Assembly (NCBI GenBank): GCA_036936605.1 | Contig: JAUPFV010000003.1 | Location: 108,013,278-108,077,277 of the forward strand | Length of the DNA: 64,000 nt | Direction of reading: 5' to 3' | Source of the DNA: Limnanthes douglasii subsp. nivea | Lineage: Eukaryota > Streptophyta > Magnoliopsida > Brassicales > Limnanthaceae | In this document: piece after piece, positions 35,065-47,040 of the stretch | Position numbering within the stretch: position 1 is the stretch's first letter | How the letters are laid out: each line of letters begins with the position of its first letter | Program-made: the position numbers and the translations under genes | Notes under the pieces: model-generated | The model's database searches: none | Told to the model about the DNA's origin: nothing | Seen by the model: only the letters and a program-made list of their open reading frames with translations

Positions 35065-38000
35065 ATGAGATGTTTAACTTTCCATGGGTGCTTTAGTGTT
35101 CTCCCTTCCTTGTCTTGAAGTTTGTATGGTCTTGGTTTGACATTCCCATACACCACATAAGGACCTTCCCAATTCGGAGCCAGCTTGTTGAACTGTTTTT
35201 CCTTGGTGTGTAAAAAGACTTTTCTTAAGACTTTGTCCCCAAATTAAAAATATCTTCTTTTAAATTTAGAAGTAAATATTCTCCTCATCAAACCCCGGTA
35301 ATGTGTCGTTCTCAGATGTGCTTTAACCCTTCTTTCTTCAACCAAATCCAACTGATTCCTAACTATAATATCATTTGTCTGTTTGGAATAGTTCTGGATT
35401 TTGTAAGATAGTAAAGTGGCTTCTATGAGAGTGATTGCATCCATCCCATAGACAAGGGAAACCGAGATTCTTGTGTAGCAACCCAAGATGTAGTTCGGTA
35501 AGCCCACATTACTTCTTGTAGATAACTTGGCCGTTTTCCTGCTGCTTCCTCTAGATTTTTCTTTAGCCCTGATAAAGATTGTCCAATTAGCAACTCAACC
35601 TGTCCATTTTCTTGAAGGTAGAAAGGATAAGAAAAGCAGTGTTGAATTCCTCTTGAGGTGCTGAACATTTTTATGTCTTAATTATCAAACTGTGGCCCAT
35701 TATCTGTGGTAATCTTTCGGGGAACCCCAAATCTGCAACGTATGTTAGAAAAGTAAATTTAATAATTTTCTTAGAAGTGGTTCCAGCTAAATGAGCCGCC
35801 TCTATCCACTTAGAGAAATAGTCTGATTGTTGTACATCCACTCGATGCCATGGGAAGAGGCCCAACCAGATCCAATCCCTACCTATCGAAGGGTATCGGT
35901 TCGGATATGGATTCCATAGGAACTGGTGGCACATATATTTCATTTCTATATTTCTGGCAAGGATCACACTTCTTACCATATATTTAGCATCTGCCATTAT
36001 GGTTGGCCAGTAGTACCCTGCTAAAAAAACTCTCCTGTTTAGGGCTTTATAGCCACAATGTGCAGAACATTCTCCATCACGTAGTTCAGATAACAAAAAT
36101 TATGACTCTTCATATTTTAAGCAACGCAAAAGAGGACTGTTGAAAGATTTCTTGTAAAGAACTTCCCTTAAAATAAAAAAACCACGAGCCTTATACTTGG
36201 ATTTCTTAGCCATGGCTTTATCCAGAGGCAAAATCTCATTGGAAATAAACTAAAGAACATCATACCTCTAGTCCTTGGGTTGAATAGTTACCATGCTCAT
36301 ACTTTCTTCATTCTCTTTACTTTTTTCTTGGCCTGTCTGTATTGATGGACATTCTAACATTAGAATCCAAGGGTATTCAGAATAAGATATAGTTGTCAAA
36401 GAGTCATCCACAGTATTCTCCGATCTATGGATGTGTTCATAGTGGATACTCTTAAAGCTTGCAGCAACTTCCCTCAACATAAGCAAGTATTTAATCAATT
36501 GTTATTTCTTTTATTGAGATTACCCTTGAGCATGGTGAATCAGTAATTGGGAATCACTCATTAATCAGATTCTTTTTGCCCCACATAAGAGCCAACTTAA
36601 GACCAACTATAGTTGCTTCATATTCAGATTCATTATTAGAAGCCATGAAACCAAAACATATAGGCTGATACATAGTATCACCATAGGGAGAAGTTAAACA
36701 AATTCCAGCCCCACAAACCATAGTACTTGATCACCATCACTTCGGACTACCCATTCTTTCTTAGACTGGTTTTCTAGCATCAATCCGGAGGATCTATCAG
36801 CATGAAATCGACCACTGACTGGGCTTTAATCGTCGTTTGGGGTGAAAAATCAATATCATAATCACCCAGCTCAAACGACCACTTGGTCATTCTGCTTCAC
36901 ATCATCTTTCTGAAGAACACTCTTAAAGGGAAATGATGTTCGAACGACAATAAAATGAGCTTCAAGTATGGTCTCATCTTTTATCCTGCAATTACCAAGG
37001 CTAATGCTAGTTTTTCCAACTTCAAATATCTTCTTACAGCATCCAACAGACTTTTGCTATGTAATACACTGGACAAGGGTAATTGTCCACCTCTCTTACT
37101 AGCACAACAGTTATTTTATACTATGATACATTTAGATATACGTAGAGCTTTTCCTCAAGAACAAGTTTAAAGAGAGTCTTGGGTGAAGATAAATGCTTCC
37201 TGATTTCAAGAAAGGCCTTATCACACTATGGAGACCAATTAAAGTCTTTGGCATTCCTTAATACCTGGAAAAATGGAGCACATTTGTATGATGATCTCGA
37301 AATAAACCTGTTCAAAGCAGCCAATCTTTTGGGCAGCCTTTGGACTTCTTTGGTGCTCCGAGGAGGGTCCATAGCTAGTAGGGCATTAAGTTGATCTGGA
37401 TTAGGTTAAATTCTTTTTTCACTTATTATGTAGCCTAAGAATATTCTAGACTGACCCCAAAAACATATTTTTCAGGGTTTAGCTTCAAGTTCACAGCCTT
37501 TAAATTAGAAAATGTTTGTTGAAGGTCAGATTTATGTGCATCTTCCTCCAAGCTCTTTACCATCATATCATCTATATAAACTTCTATGTTTCTGCCAATC
37601 TGATTAGCGAAGGCTTTATTTAGTAATCTTTGATAAGTGGCTCTAGCATTTTTCAATCCGAACGACATCACCTTATAAAAATGTCTTTCATGCATCCATG
37701 AAAGACAACAACTTATTCCCAGAAGTTGAATCCACAAACTGATCTATCCAGGGAACATGATAAGGATCTTTGGGTCATGCTCTATTAAGATCAGTAAAGT
37801 CGATACACATGCACCATTTTCCATTATGTTTCTTGACTAAGACAAGGTTGGCCGTTCATAAAGGGTACTGAGACTTTTTTATGTGGCATATCTTGGTCAG
37901 ACGATCAAATTCTTGAACAATAACATCTGATTTTTATTTAGAAAATATCTTCTTTGTTGTACAACCGGTGCAACATCAGTACGTACAGATAACTTGTGAC

Positions 38001-38833
38001 ACATTATATCAGCTGCCACTTCGGTAATATCGTCATGGCACCAAGCAAATACATGTTGATCATTCATTAAAAAAGACAACAGCCTGTGTTTCAAACTTGG
38101 CGCCAACTAGGTACCAATTTTAATATTCTTTCCCTTATCTAGGGAATGGGTTTCAACCTCCTCTATGGGTATCATGACACTTGGAGCCTTCCTGGGATCA
38201 TCAATTTCATTCTCATCGATGGAAGGCTCCAATAGCTGCTAATATCTGTTAATCTTGATTGCCTTTTCAGACTTAGAGACGAGGGTCGTTGCATAACATT
38301 CCCTAGCTATCTTTTGACTGATATGGACTGAACAACATATTTCAAACATTGGTGGACCGTAGAGGCCTTAACATGCATTCTGGAGAGCCAAGACCTTCCA
38401 AATATTACGCTGTAAGATGTTAGGCAATCCACTACAACAAACATTACTCTCATCATTTTCTTAAAAGGTCTTTTCCCCCAACAATACCTCTTCTTCAAAT
38501 TCCCCTATCACATCTGCAGAAATTCATGCGAAGCCCACAATGGTTCTGTTCGAACGGTGTATAACCGAAGGGTTCCTTTTTTTTAAAAGCTCAAAAATAA
38601 TATGTTTGGCAAACTTCCCGTGTCAATCAGGATTTGACGTATATCATTTCCCCTATTGACGCCCCTATTACCACAATATCTTCATGAGGCCCTATAATAT
38701 CTCTTAGGTCATCCTTATCGAAAACTATAAAAGGAGATGGTGTTTGATACGAGTACGTGGGCATTTTTCCATCCAATTGGGTGGTCAAACTGTGGACATG
38801 CCTCTTCCTAGATGAACTAGAAGGTGCAGTCAC
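35065..38833 (-). pseudogene. gypsy pol (PR, RT, RNase H, aRNH, IN), older element
   Basis: The minus strand begins with the protease region (MTAPSSSSRKRHVHSLTTQL, DLRDIIGPHEDIVVIGASIG); the DTG site is decayed. RT shows FAWCHDDITEVAADI, then KVMSFGLKNARATYQRLLNK and YIDDMMVKS (YIDD at 37567-37578). RNase H and a second RNase H follow (37400-36270). Integrase starts ELRDGECSAHCGYKALNRRV and includes DYFSKWIEAAHLAGTTSKK. It ends near LKHPWKVKHLMLYLE. Stops and shifts are frequent, so no enzyme can be made. Confidence 0.87.
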
Positions 38834-38834
38834 A

Positions 38835-40590
38835 ATATCCCCTCCAAAGATGATTGGAGATTAAAAAAATTAATCAAACCGGAGATAGTTTTAGTCTTGT
38901 CTGTTATTACTCCTACCCAATTCCGACTTGGATCCGGATCAAGGTACTCAGAATCTATATCAAACCTTTTAGTGATCACCATAGCATCTTCTTGTGTAGA
39001 CATTCTAGGATCGCTTGATGGAATAGTTCGGGGAGTATTGGTATTGGGTTGTGTATCCGGTCTGCTTCCTCCTTTCATTTTGACATAGACCCCTAACTTA
39101 CCTATCTCAATGAGATTCTGGAACTCTTGTTTCAAGGCTATATAATCATGGGTATCATGTCCAATATCATTATGGTATTTGCAGAAAGGGGTACTCCAAT
39201 TTTCTCTGGGGACTGCAATGTTGTTGTCTTTCTGAAGTGTACTTCATTTTTAGTTTTGTCATAAATTGTAGCCATACTTTCCCCCAATTCAGCAAACCAC
39301 TCAAGTTAGACCCATGACCCCCTCTTGTTTCTGACCTGTTGGTTCTAATTTTGGCCAGACTGGTTCTTCCTTGATCAGTTAAACCCCTGTCCAGTCTCCT
39401 TTAACATGTGACCGAACTGATTAGTAGCTTGAGAGGTTGATGCTGTAGTAGTAGACCTAATTTGGCAATGTACTCTGGTTTTTTTTTTTGTTTTCTAAAC
39501 ATTAATATGTTTTCCAACTTGGTTTAACAACCCTCCCCAGGTCATAGCCTTCTTCTGAGTCCTGAATCGGCTAAATTACCCAGATTTAAACCTTGTCTGA
39601 GGGAAACAATTGCAACTTGTTCAAAACAATCTGCTAGCCTGTTTTTTATATTCACAAATTGGTTGATATAATCCTTCAAAGACTCATTTGGATCATGAGC
39701 ACAATGGATAATGGTATCCACATTACCCTTGAGCTCCTTGCTTCCAACGAACTACCTCCGAAAGGCAACCCAAAATATAAAAAAAAACTTATACATCATT
39801 GAGGGAGACTATTATACCCCTTGAGGGTGCTTCCCGTGAAATTTTGGGAGAAAGGCCTACACAATAGTTTGTCGTCATCATCGAAGTTCATAATGAAGTT
39901 CTTAAAATACTCTAAATGGTTTCCGGATCTTTACTCACATCATATTTCTCCATCTTAGAGCTGTCAAATCTCTTGACAAATGTCTATAGAGTATTTTTCG
40001 CAGATAAAGGCAAAACAATATCTTCATTTGGAGTAGAAAAAAAATACTTGATTTGGACTGGAAAGCAAAGGAATCAATCAACAATTGATCAATATGCTAA
40101 TTAGTTGTTCCCTTACCCTTTACATGGTGTTTTTTAAGCATGTCATGCATATCCTTTTTTCTTGAAGCTTTTATAATTAGCCTCATTTTCTTTTTCGACC
40201 GTCCTTCATCACTGTTTGAGGACACTGATTCTTTAAGTTCTGCTTCATTAAATGAGCTGCTGGAGGACTCCGAAGTAGAACTCCCCACATGTTTAGATTG
40301 GTGTATTTTCTTGGAATTGAGATGCGTCTTTCAAGACTGCTCGTTCTCTCCAGGATTGTCAGTATGGTGAAGTACCGACGCACCAGATTTTTCTTTAACC
40401 CGTTTTTCTGCCTCTTTCAACGCCCTCAACGCCTCTATCTCAGCTTTCTACTGATCACACTCTTCGATAGTGTATTCATTGTTTTCATTTACAACTTCCA
40501 CCTCATGAGGTGGAACATTCTGCGCATTTAGAACCATCCGAACTACTTGGTATGTTGGTTTTGAAGATGAAATTCAGGCACCATCATGCT
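38835..40590 (-). pseudogene. gypsy gag, older element
   Basis: Starts just after the primer-binding site. It contains the Ser/Lys-rich segment VSSNSDEGRSKKKMRLI, parallel to LSSSSDEGRSKKKQKLI in the younger element. It then has a decayed gag core (39600-40050) and, at 39135-38840, KQEFQNLIEIGKLGVYVKMK, AMVITKRFDIDSEYLDPDPS and NWVGVITD. Frame breaks throughout. Confidence 0.82.
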
Positions 40591-40610
40591 CCCATTGTGG
40601 TCGCCAATTT
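40591..40610 (-). other. Primer-binding site
   Basis: The minus strand reads TTGGCGACCACAATGGG next to the 5' LTR. The younger element has TTGGCGACCATAGTGGGAGC in the same place. The matching tRNA was not identified. Confidence 0.65.
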
Positions 40611-40612
40611 GG

Positions 40613-40974
40613 TGTGGATTATTTCAAATTGAGGGTAATTTAGTAAAGTGTTTTGAGAATTTGATATTTAAGATAGAGCGTAGTGAGATAATTAAGGTGT
40701 TTGCTTGTATTAAATTCTGATGACCCTCATTAATGAAAGTGGTTGGGGTATTTATACTTAATTAATGACTCATAGGCCTTTCGGGTCAGGGTTATGGGTT
40801 ATGGGTTTTGGGTTACGTTTAGGAACCCATAAACTCAAGATATGAGATGACCATCACCTAGCTTAGTCACATTTCACTACATTAGTCCTATTCGGTTTAT
40901 TATGGTAGTGGCTTGGTCCGAACTGCCCTTCGGATAGAGGTAAGTTGTTGTGTCAAAAATATCCGACCTTATCA
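40613..40974 (-). repeat. 5' LTR of the older gypsy element
   Basis: 362 bp, starting TGATAAGGTCGGATATTTTT in element orientation and ending ATAATCCACA. It carries a TATA-like AAGTATAAATACCCC near 40746-40760 (complement). It is paired with 31912-32267. Confidence 0.93.
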
Positions 40975-40979
40975 GGATG

Positions 40980-43229
40980 AATAATGATACCAAGATAATT
41001 GATGGGAGGTTTGTGTTATTGAAACCAATGAAGCTATAAATTTTGTTATTAATAAAGATGTTTCTGTTCTTAGAAGTCAAAAAATTTGGATTTAATTTTT
41101 TTTATGATCTGACCATAAAATATTTATAAATAAGATATGAAGTTCCAAATTTTCTTAACATTGTTTAAGGATTAATTTGAGAAAATTATGATATCATCAA
41201 CGTAAGCTAAGCCTGGAATATGAATGTTGGTTCTAGATTGATAGTGCATGGATTAATTTTCCATAAAAATATTCTTAATGCCTTTAATAAAATACTATTT
41301 AGCAATGATGAAGAGGTTGGATGGTCACCCTGCCTCACACCATTAAAAGAACTAAAAAAGCATGTAAGGAACCATTAACAATGACATAATATTGAGTATT
41401 TATCAGCCTTTGTTTTATAAGATTTATAAACGTTTCACTGAAACCAAAACAGTCCAATGTTTTAAGAAGAAAGTTAATCAAAATCGTATTATAGGATTTA
41501 TCCATATCAGGTTTGAAAATAAGATTACCACCCCTAGATCTCTATCTAAATTACGAATGAGCTCATGAGAAATTAAAATATGCTCATTGATGCTTCTATT
41601 AGAAACAAAACCACCCTGATTTGCAGAGATAATTTTGGGAACAAGGGTGATAAGTCTGTTATTTATTAGCTTGAATATCATTCTATTTGAAACATACAAA
41701 GGCTAATTGGTCTAAAGTCACTTTAAGTTTTGAGGGACTTTTTTTGGGAATCAAACAAAGGGCAATAACATATACTCCATTTGGAGAAGTATTCTCATTG
41801 AAGAATTCAATGATAGCATTAGTCAGTTATTTCTTTATAATGGTCCAACAAGATATATAGAAATTTGTATTGAAACCATCAATACCAGCCACACTATTAG
41901 GGCTTAGTGATTGAATGACTTTAAAGATATCATATTCAGTTGGAAGAGAAGTAAGAAAGTTGTTGCCTTGATCAGTAATTAAAGTTGGTATAAATATTTG
42001 TAAATTTTCAAGATTGTTTTGAGAAGTTTAACAATTAAAAATGTCTTTGAAATGATCTACAACAGGGTTAGCTAAAGAATTCTGATCTTCAACCCAAATA
42101 TAATTTTTCCATATGCCATGAATTCTATTCTTAACTCTTCTTTTTTTAACAAAGTTTTGAAAAATAATAAGGTGTTTATATCACCAGTTATAGTCCAGAA
42201 AGAAGAGGATTTCTGTTTTCAGAAAGCTTCTTCTTTCTTTAGCAGGTCCAAGTGGTTGGCTTTAAGGTTGAAGAGAATAATTGTGTCATCATTAGTTTTG
42301 GAGTTTTCAAAACATATTTCAAGAAACTTTACTTCTTCTTCAACATCAGAAAGACTATCAAATATGTTGCCAAAAGAATCTCAGTTCCACTATTTAAGTC
42401 TATGCTTTAATCTTTTGATTTTAAACCTGAAAATCTGTAAATGAGATCCAGTAATGTTAATGGATTAGTTATCCTCCACGGGCTTTAAAAATTATGGATG
42501 GAGGATCCACATATTAAGAAACTTGAAAATAGGCTTAGGCTTATTTAAGTTGTTTGAGATAGTTAAACACAATGGTGAGTGATCTGAGCCTGTTCCGGCC
42601 AGATGTTTCACCATTGTGACATCAAAATAATTACTCCAATGAGCATTATACAATGCACTATCTAATCTCTTCCAAACCCTAGTTTTGGTTCAAGTATATT
42701 TTAAGCCTGCAAAGCCAACATCTTCCAGCTGGAAATCCAAGATGGTATCATTAAAATCTTCAATACTATTAAGGAATATGGATAAACAAGATAATTGTTC
42801 ATCACCGGATGACATTACATTAAAATCACATAGCAGTAACCATTCCAGATTATTGCTAAACATATCTCTAAGCTTACTCCAAAGATCCATTCTTAAGGCT
42901 CTAGTACATTTAGCATAAATAATATAAACTAAATTATTTTTGTTAAGCAAAGGATGACTCACAAAAAGATGCAGAATTTGGTCATTATCCACCAAAGATG
43001 TAATCTGGAAGTCTTGCTTCCAGGTTATTCAAATTTTATTATTACAATTTGCACAACTAGAGAATTTTTTTAAAGATTTGACAATATTAGGAAATTACAT
43101 AGAGTTGATCATAGGCTTTTGTAGAGATATGAAGTCAATTCTATCAGCTTTGACAATATATTTTAGCCTTCTCAAGGTACCCCTCTTTCCAATCCCTCTG
43201 GCCTTCTAGTTGAGTACTTTTAAAGTCAT
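40980..43229 (-). pseudogene. LINE ORF2 5' part: endonuclease and RT
   Basis: Begins at the ATGA overlap with ORF1 (43226-43229): MTLKVLN, then a stop at the expected Trp, ARGIGKRGTLRRLKYIV. It continues YIIYAKCTRALRMDLWSKLR, LLCDFNVMSSGDEQLS, FAGLKYTWTKTRVWKRLDSA and GSDHSPLCL (endonuclease). RT is heavily broken: VPKIISANQGGFVSNRSINE (41576-41640), a damaged LRQGD region, LAYVDDIIIFSN (RT active site as YVDD) and finally YLGIIIHP at the gypsy insertion. Confidence 0.85.
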
Positions 43230-44772
43230 TTTAAAGATGATGTTGAGTGACTAGTTGAACCCTTTTTTGAAGGATTCAAATTTGATTTAGTAAACGTTGG
43301 GGTTGACATTATCTTAGCAGGTTTATGCTTTTCTGTGGGTTGTTCATTGGAGACATGATCAGTGAAATTAGTGGAGAGAGTCACACTTGTTTCAAATATC
43401 TTAATGCATTTTGGAGATAAATTATGTTGGGTTTTAAATTTTGGTTCCATTGAATCATTATCATAATCTATATGATGACAATCATTATATAAAGCATGAA
43501 ACATGCTAGAAACTTCTAAAGTATGGAGGGCATCAAATATATCATCGTTATTAGTAGTTAATTCACAATTTGATAGTTTCCTTTATCAATATTATTGATA
43601 TCAAGAGTTTCAAGAAAATCAGAGTTATTAATATGACTAACAGACTCTGATTTCCTTTTTTCCTGATAATTGGAGTTTTTAAGGTTAAGATTATGGTGAC
43701 TTTGATGAGTCTCTTCATAAAGAGGTTGAACAATGATAGAATTCATTTTTTTTTGTTTTGGAACCTAAATTGTTGTAGTTGAATGATTGACTATATCAGC
43801 TTTTAAATTTCCAGTAATATTAATTTTACCCGATTCATTAGTCTTGTTTTTTTTTTCGAGATGTTTTGCATTCACTTAATTGGTGTCATAAATGTTTGCA
43901 TTTATTACAGTAGGAGGGTTTATCACCATAATGAATATGTTTCCAAAATCCCCATCCCCCTTTGCACCAAATTGGATCCATATATTATCGGAAAATGGTT
44001 GAGAGATATCAATCTCTAACCACGAATGACAATAGTTAAATCTGACCCTATTTTTTTGAGGGATCCAGATGGATAAAGAACAACCGATAGTTGTCGAAAT
44101 TTGGAAGATGGTATCATGATTGTAGATATATTATGGAAGTTTTTTGAAAAGAAACCTAGATTGGAGTGATGGGGGACTCAAACCTATGGTGGAAATCCCG
44201 AAGTCCATTAAAACAAACTAATAGGATGTTGGTCTATAGACATTAAAAGGACTAGAGAATTTAAAGATTTCAAGGAATTTATTGAATTGTCCTATAGTAG
44301 GCCTGCTATATAAAAATTTAGCAAATATTGTAAAGAAGAAAAATATAGAATGTGAGACTTATTTCTTTCTAAGAGCCTGAGAGATTTGTATCCATCTTTG
44401 CTCTGAATTTGTACTCGCGAGTGTGTGAATCCCTTGCTTTTCGTCTTTAAAGTTGCTCAAAATAATATTTCTTGGGCATATTGGTCTTTATTCCATGGAT
44501 TTTCCCGAATTTGAATAGTATCTTGTTCGAATACAAGATTATTAAATACTTCTATAGATTGCTGAGTCTTCAAATTTGAGTTCCGTTGAGTTACAAGAGG
44601 AAATTGTTCTTCAGCTCCATTATCTTGCAAGTCTTTCAAGTCTTCAAGATCCGTTATTTTTAAATAGTTTTTTGAAATATGGATCTCCATTTTATGTTTC
44701 TTGAGGTTGGGATTGAGTGTGATTTTTGATAGGCTCGATGGAATCGCTTGACTTCTGGTGAGTTATGTCCAT
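43226..44772 (-). pseudogene. LINE ORF1 remnant
   Basis: Starts MDITHQKSSDSIEPIKNHTQ at 44772 and soon meets a stop. Downstream pieces include MEIHISKNYLKITDLEDLKD and LQDNGAEEQFPLV. A damaged zinc-knuckle zone lies near 43900, and a low-complexity Ser/Asn/Lys tail ends SSLK with its TGA overlapping the ORF2 ATG. The layout matches the ORF1 at 23284-24937 although identity is low. It is inactive because of several stops and shifts. Confidence 0.75.
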
Positions 44773-44935
44773 TTGAGGTTGACGACGAAGAAAAAATCTT
44801 CAGGTGACCAAGATATAGGAAAGCACATTGAAGAGAACGAAAGGAGTCTTAAGGCTAAGACTGATGGGAACGGCAGATCAAATCTAGAGATTATAACTCG
44901 TAATCCCAAGTCTTGAGAGCGCATCTCCACAGCCT

Positions 44936-46186
44936 TTCTATTTTTTTAAATTGTTATATATTTAATCATCAATTATTATTATTATTATAATATAATTTTA
45001 AAATATTTTTCATTTTTTAACAACAAATCAAATTAATTAATGAAAAAAAATTAACAAAAAATATTACAACCAAAATTTTCCAATTTTGATTCTGATAAAA
45101 ATTTATCAAACTTTTATTGGATCTTTCACTAGTCTGATTTTTTTTATTTGAATCATATTTTTTTTAAATTCGTGTTTTTTTTATTTGTAAAATATTTTAA
45201 AATATATATATTTTTAAAATTTTAATCTTTTGAATTATGCCTAAATGGTAAATAATTGTTCGTTAAGCGTGTATGTGGAACTTACAAAATTATTTTGTTA
45301 AATTTCGTGTAAAATATAAGTTTTTTCATTGTTAATTCAAAGTTTTAGGTTAATTGTTCTTTAAAAATTAATCTTTTTTTTACAAACATGTAATTCAATT
45401 TTCACGAGGTTTTTTTCCAAAAATAAATAAAACCAAATGTTGGCCAACTTGGTCGACATTAAATTAATAACTTTTTTTAAACAAAACCTGTTATTTAAGT
45501 TTCATAAAGTTTATGTTAAGAAATTCATAATATCGATCATTTTGTTTAATAGTAAGTTCTTAAAATTCATTAAGACACAATTTATCTTTCACATAAAAAA
45601 AATCTAACATCAACCATCATGGTTGAATGGTGGGATTTTTTGATTTTGTAAATTTAAAAAAAATTGTTTCCAATTACCTAAATGAAAAGTGAGGTGTAAT
45701 TTGATTGGGATGCATCATAGAATTTAGTAAGAAAAAAATACATATAATTCATTAAAAATCAAATCAAATCAAATGTAATACCAATGTTAATGAACAAGAT
45801 CTAGTCGAAATTAAATGTTGTAATACTTTCTAGAAACAATACACTAAGTTTATATTATTAAAAATTATATAATATGCTAGTGGATTATATAAATAAAAAT
45901 GACATAATATATATTATAGTAAATCATTATATATTTTTTTATTAAATACATTAAAAAAATATTTGGTTTTTTAACTATGTCTAATTTTTATTAGATATTT
46001 TAATAGATATTTTATTAATTTTTAAAGACAAAAATGCTCCTGTAACATTCAAATGATATATTTTATTATTTTTAAATATAAAAACATCCCTTCAACATTC
46101 TAATTGTGTATTTTATTATTTTTTAAAGATAAAAATATTTCTTTAACATTCTAATTTTCTGTTTTATTATGATTAAAGATAAAAAT
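44936..46186. other. AT-rich stretch without genes
   Basis: Separates the LINE 5' end from the oldest gypsy element. No coding signal. A three-unit diverged repeat at 46021-46186 has a period of about 52 bp (AAAGATAAAAAT.T.CCTTTAACATTCTAATT..TATTTTATTAT). The oldest gypsy LTR begins within its last unit. Confidence 0.5.
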
Positions 46187-46574
46187 TGATGGCCTGAAAA
46201 TCTTCGAATAGGATCTCTCTATATGGGTCCATGATATTTTCGAGGGACAATTCTAACTATAGACGAATATCCTACTTCAATCACTTGACTTAGTTATTTC
46301 AGCAATAATGTATTTACTACTTTATATTGTATTTATCACATAATAGTTAATGGGTTAAATAGATTTTTTTAGTATTTTGGCTTGACCCATGATAATGATT
46401 TGACTCGTTAGACCCATTGGACCAAAGTGAGCCTATAAATAATTTTAGAGATTGGATTTAATATGGATGAACTTTCTCTCTCTAAATAAATCCTGAAGCA
46501 ACTCAATTATCTCTTTGTTTTTTATCTTACATTTATTAAATCTTAACTATATTACTAAAATATCCTCCAAACCA
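46187..46574 (+). repeat. 5' LTR of the oldest gypsy element (inferred)
   Basis: 388 bp from TGATGGCCTGAAAATC to CCTCCAAACCA, with CCTATAAATAA (TATA) at 46432-46442. The end ...CCAAACCAAATT parallels ...CCACACCAAATT of the younger LTR. Downstream, AACCATAGTTAGAGCGGTC resembles that element's primer-binding site GACCATAGTGGGAGC after a 17-bp interruption. No second copy is available to prove the ends. Confidence 0.6.
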
Positions 46575-46599
46575 AATTATCCTTGCTAAATCAACAACC

Positions 46600-47040
46600 A
46601 TAGTTAGAGCGGTCAAGTAAGGTACCCAGATAGCAAGATCCAAAACATGACATACAAGATTTTCCTTCGTAGACCTTTGAAGGATGGATCATGAAATGCA
46701 AATAGACCATTCCGTAGAAAATGAGGGATTCATGATCAAAGAGGAGCACATTCAAACATCACATGTAATAACGAAACCGAAGAAAGGCTTCTTATGAAAG
46801 AGGAGGAAGATCAGTTGCGAGGAGAAATCAAGGCATTGAGTTCTTAGAGACAAGCTGAGAAGGATCTGGTGGGGAAGATACCATCCAAGTATAAAAAATC
46901 TGATGAGCCAAATGATTATCCAAAAAGATTCCAAGAGAATCAATCTCTAAAAGCCCATCAAACTTCTATAAAAGAGCATCAAGCTAGATATTATTCTAGT
47001 GCTTAAGAGTCTAGTGAGGTCTCTACAACAAAGTCATAAA
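46600..47040 (+). pseudogene. Truncated gypsy gag, oldest element
   Basis: Weak similarity in position and composition to the gag N-terminus of the younger element (the 'EEDQLRGEIKAL' string resembles 'ERDRLKGEIEALRAEK'). Near 47040 it jumps to sequence corresponding to the end of the protease region, so most of gag and protease is deleted. Confidence 0.55.

Larger units (their letters stand above)
31912..40974 (-). mobile_element. Tat-like Ty3/gypsy retrotransposon (older), 9.06 kb
   Basis: LTRs lie at 40613-40974 (5') and 31912-32267 (3'), roughly 88% identical by eye, with the 5-bp duplication GGATG at 31907-31911 and 40975-40979. The minus-strand order is PBS, gag, protease, RT, RNase H, second RNase H and integrase (to about 35065). 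A gene on the opposite (plus) strand, 32708-34501, lies between pol and the 3' LTR. The second RNase H and the antisense extra ORF are known traits of Tat-lineage elements such as Grande and Retand. Every ORF is broken. Confidence 0.9.
30884..44935 (-). mobile_element. Decayed LINE split by a gypsy element
   Basis: The 5' part is 40980-44935 and the 3' part 30884-31911. The gypsy element at 31912-40974 lies between, flanked by GGATG. On the minus strand the LINE shows a 5' UTR, ORF1 (44772-43226), ORF2 endonuclease and RT (43229-40980), then zf-RVT and RNase H (31911-31150) and a 3' UTR. It is the same family as the LINE at 22951-29220. About 0.95 kb of ORF2 (RT C-terminus up to zf-RVT) is missing at the junction in addition to the insertion. 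Confidence 0.87.
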
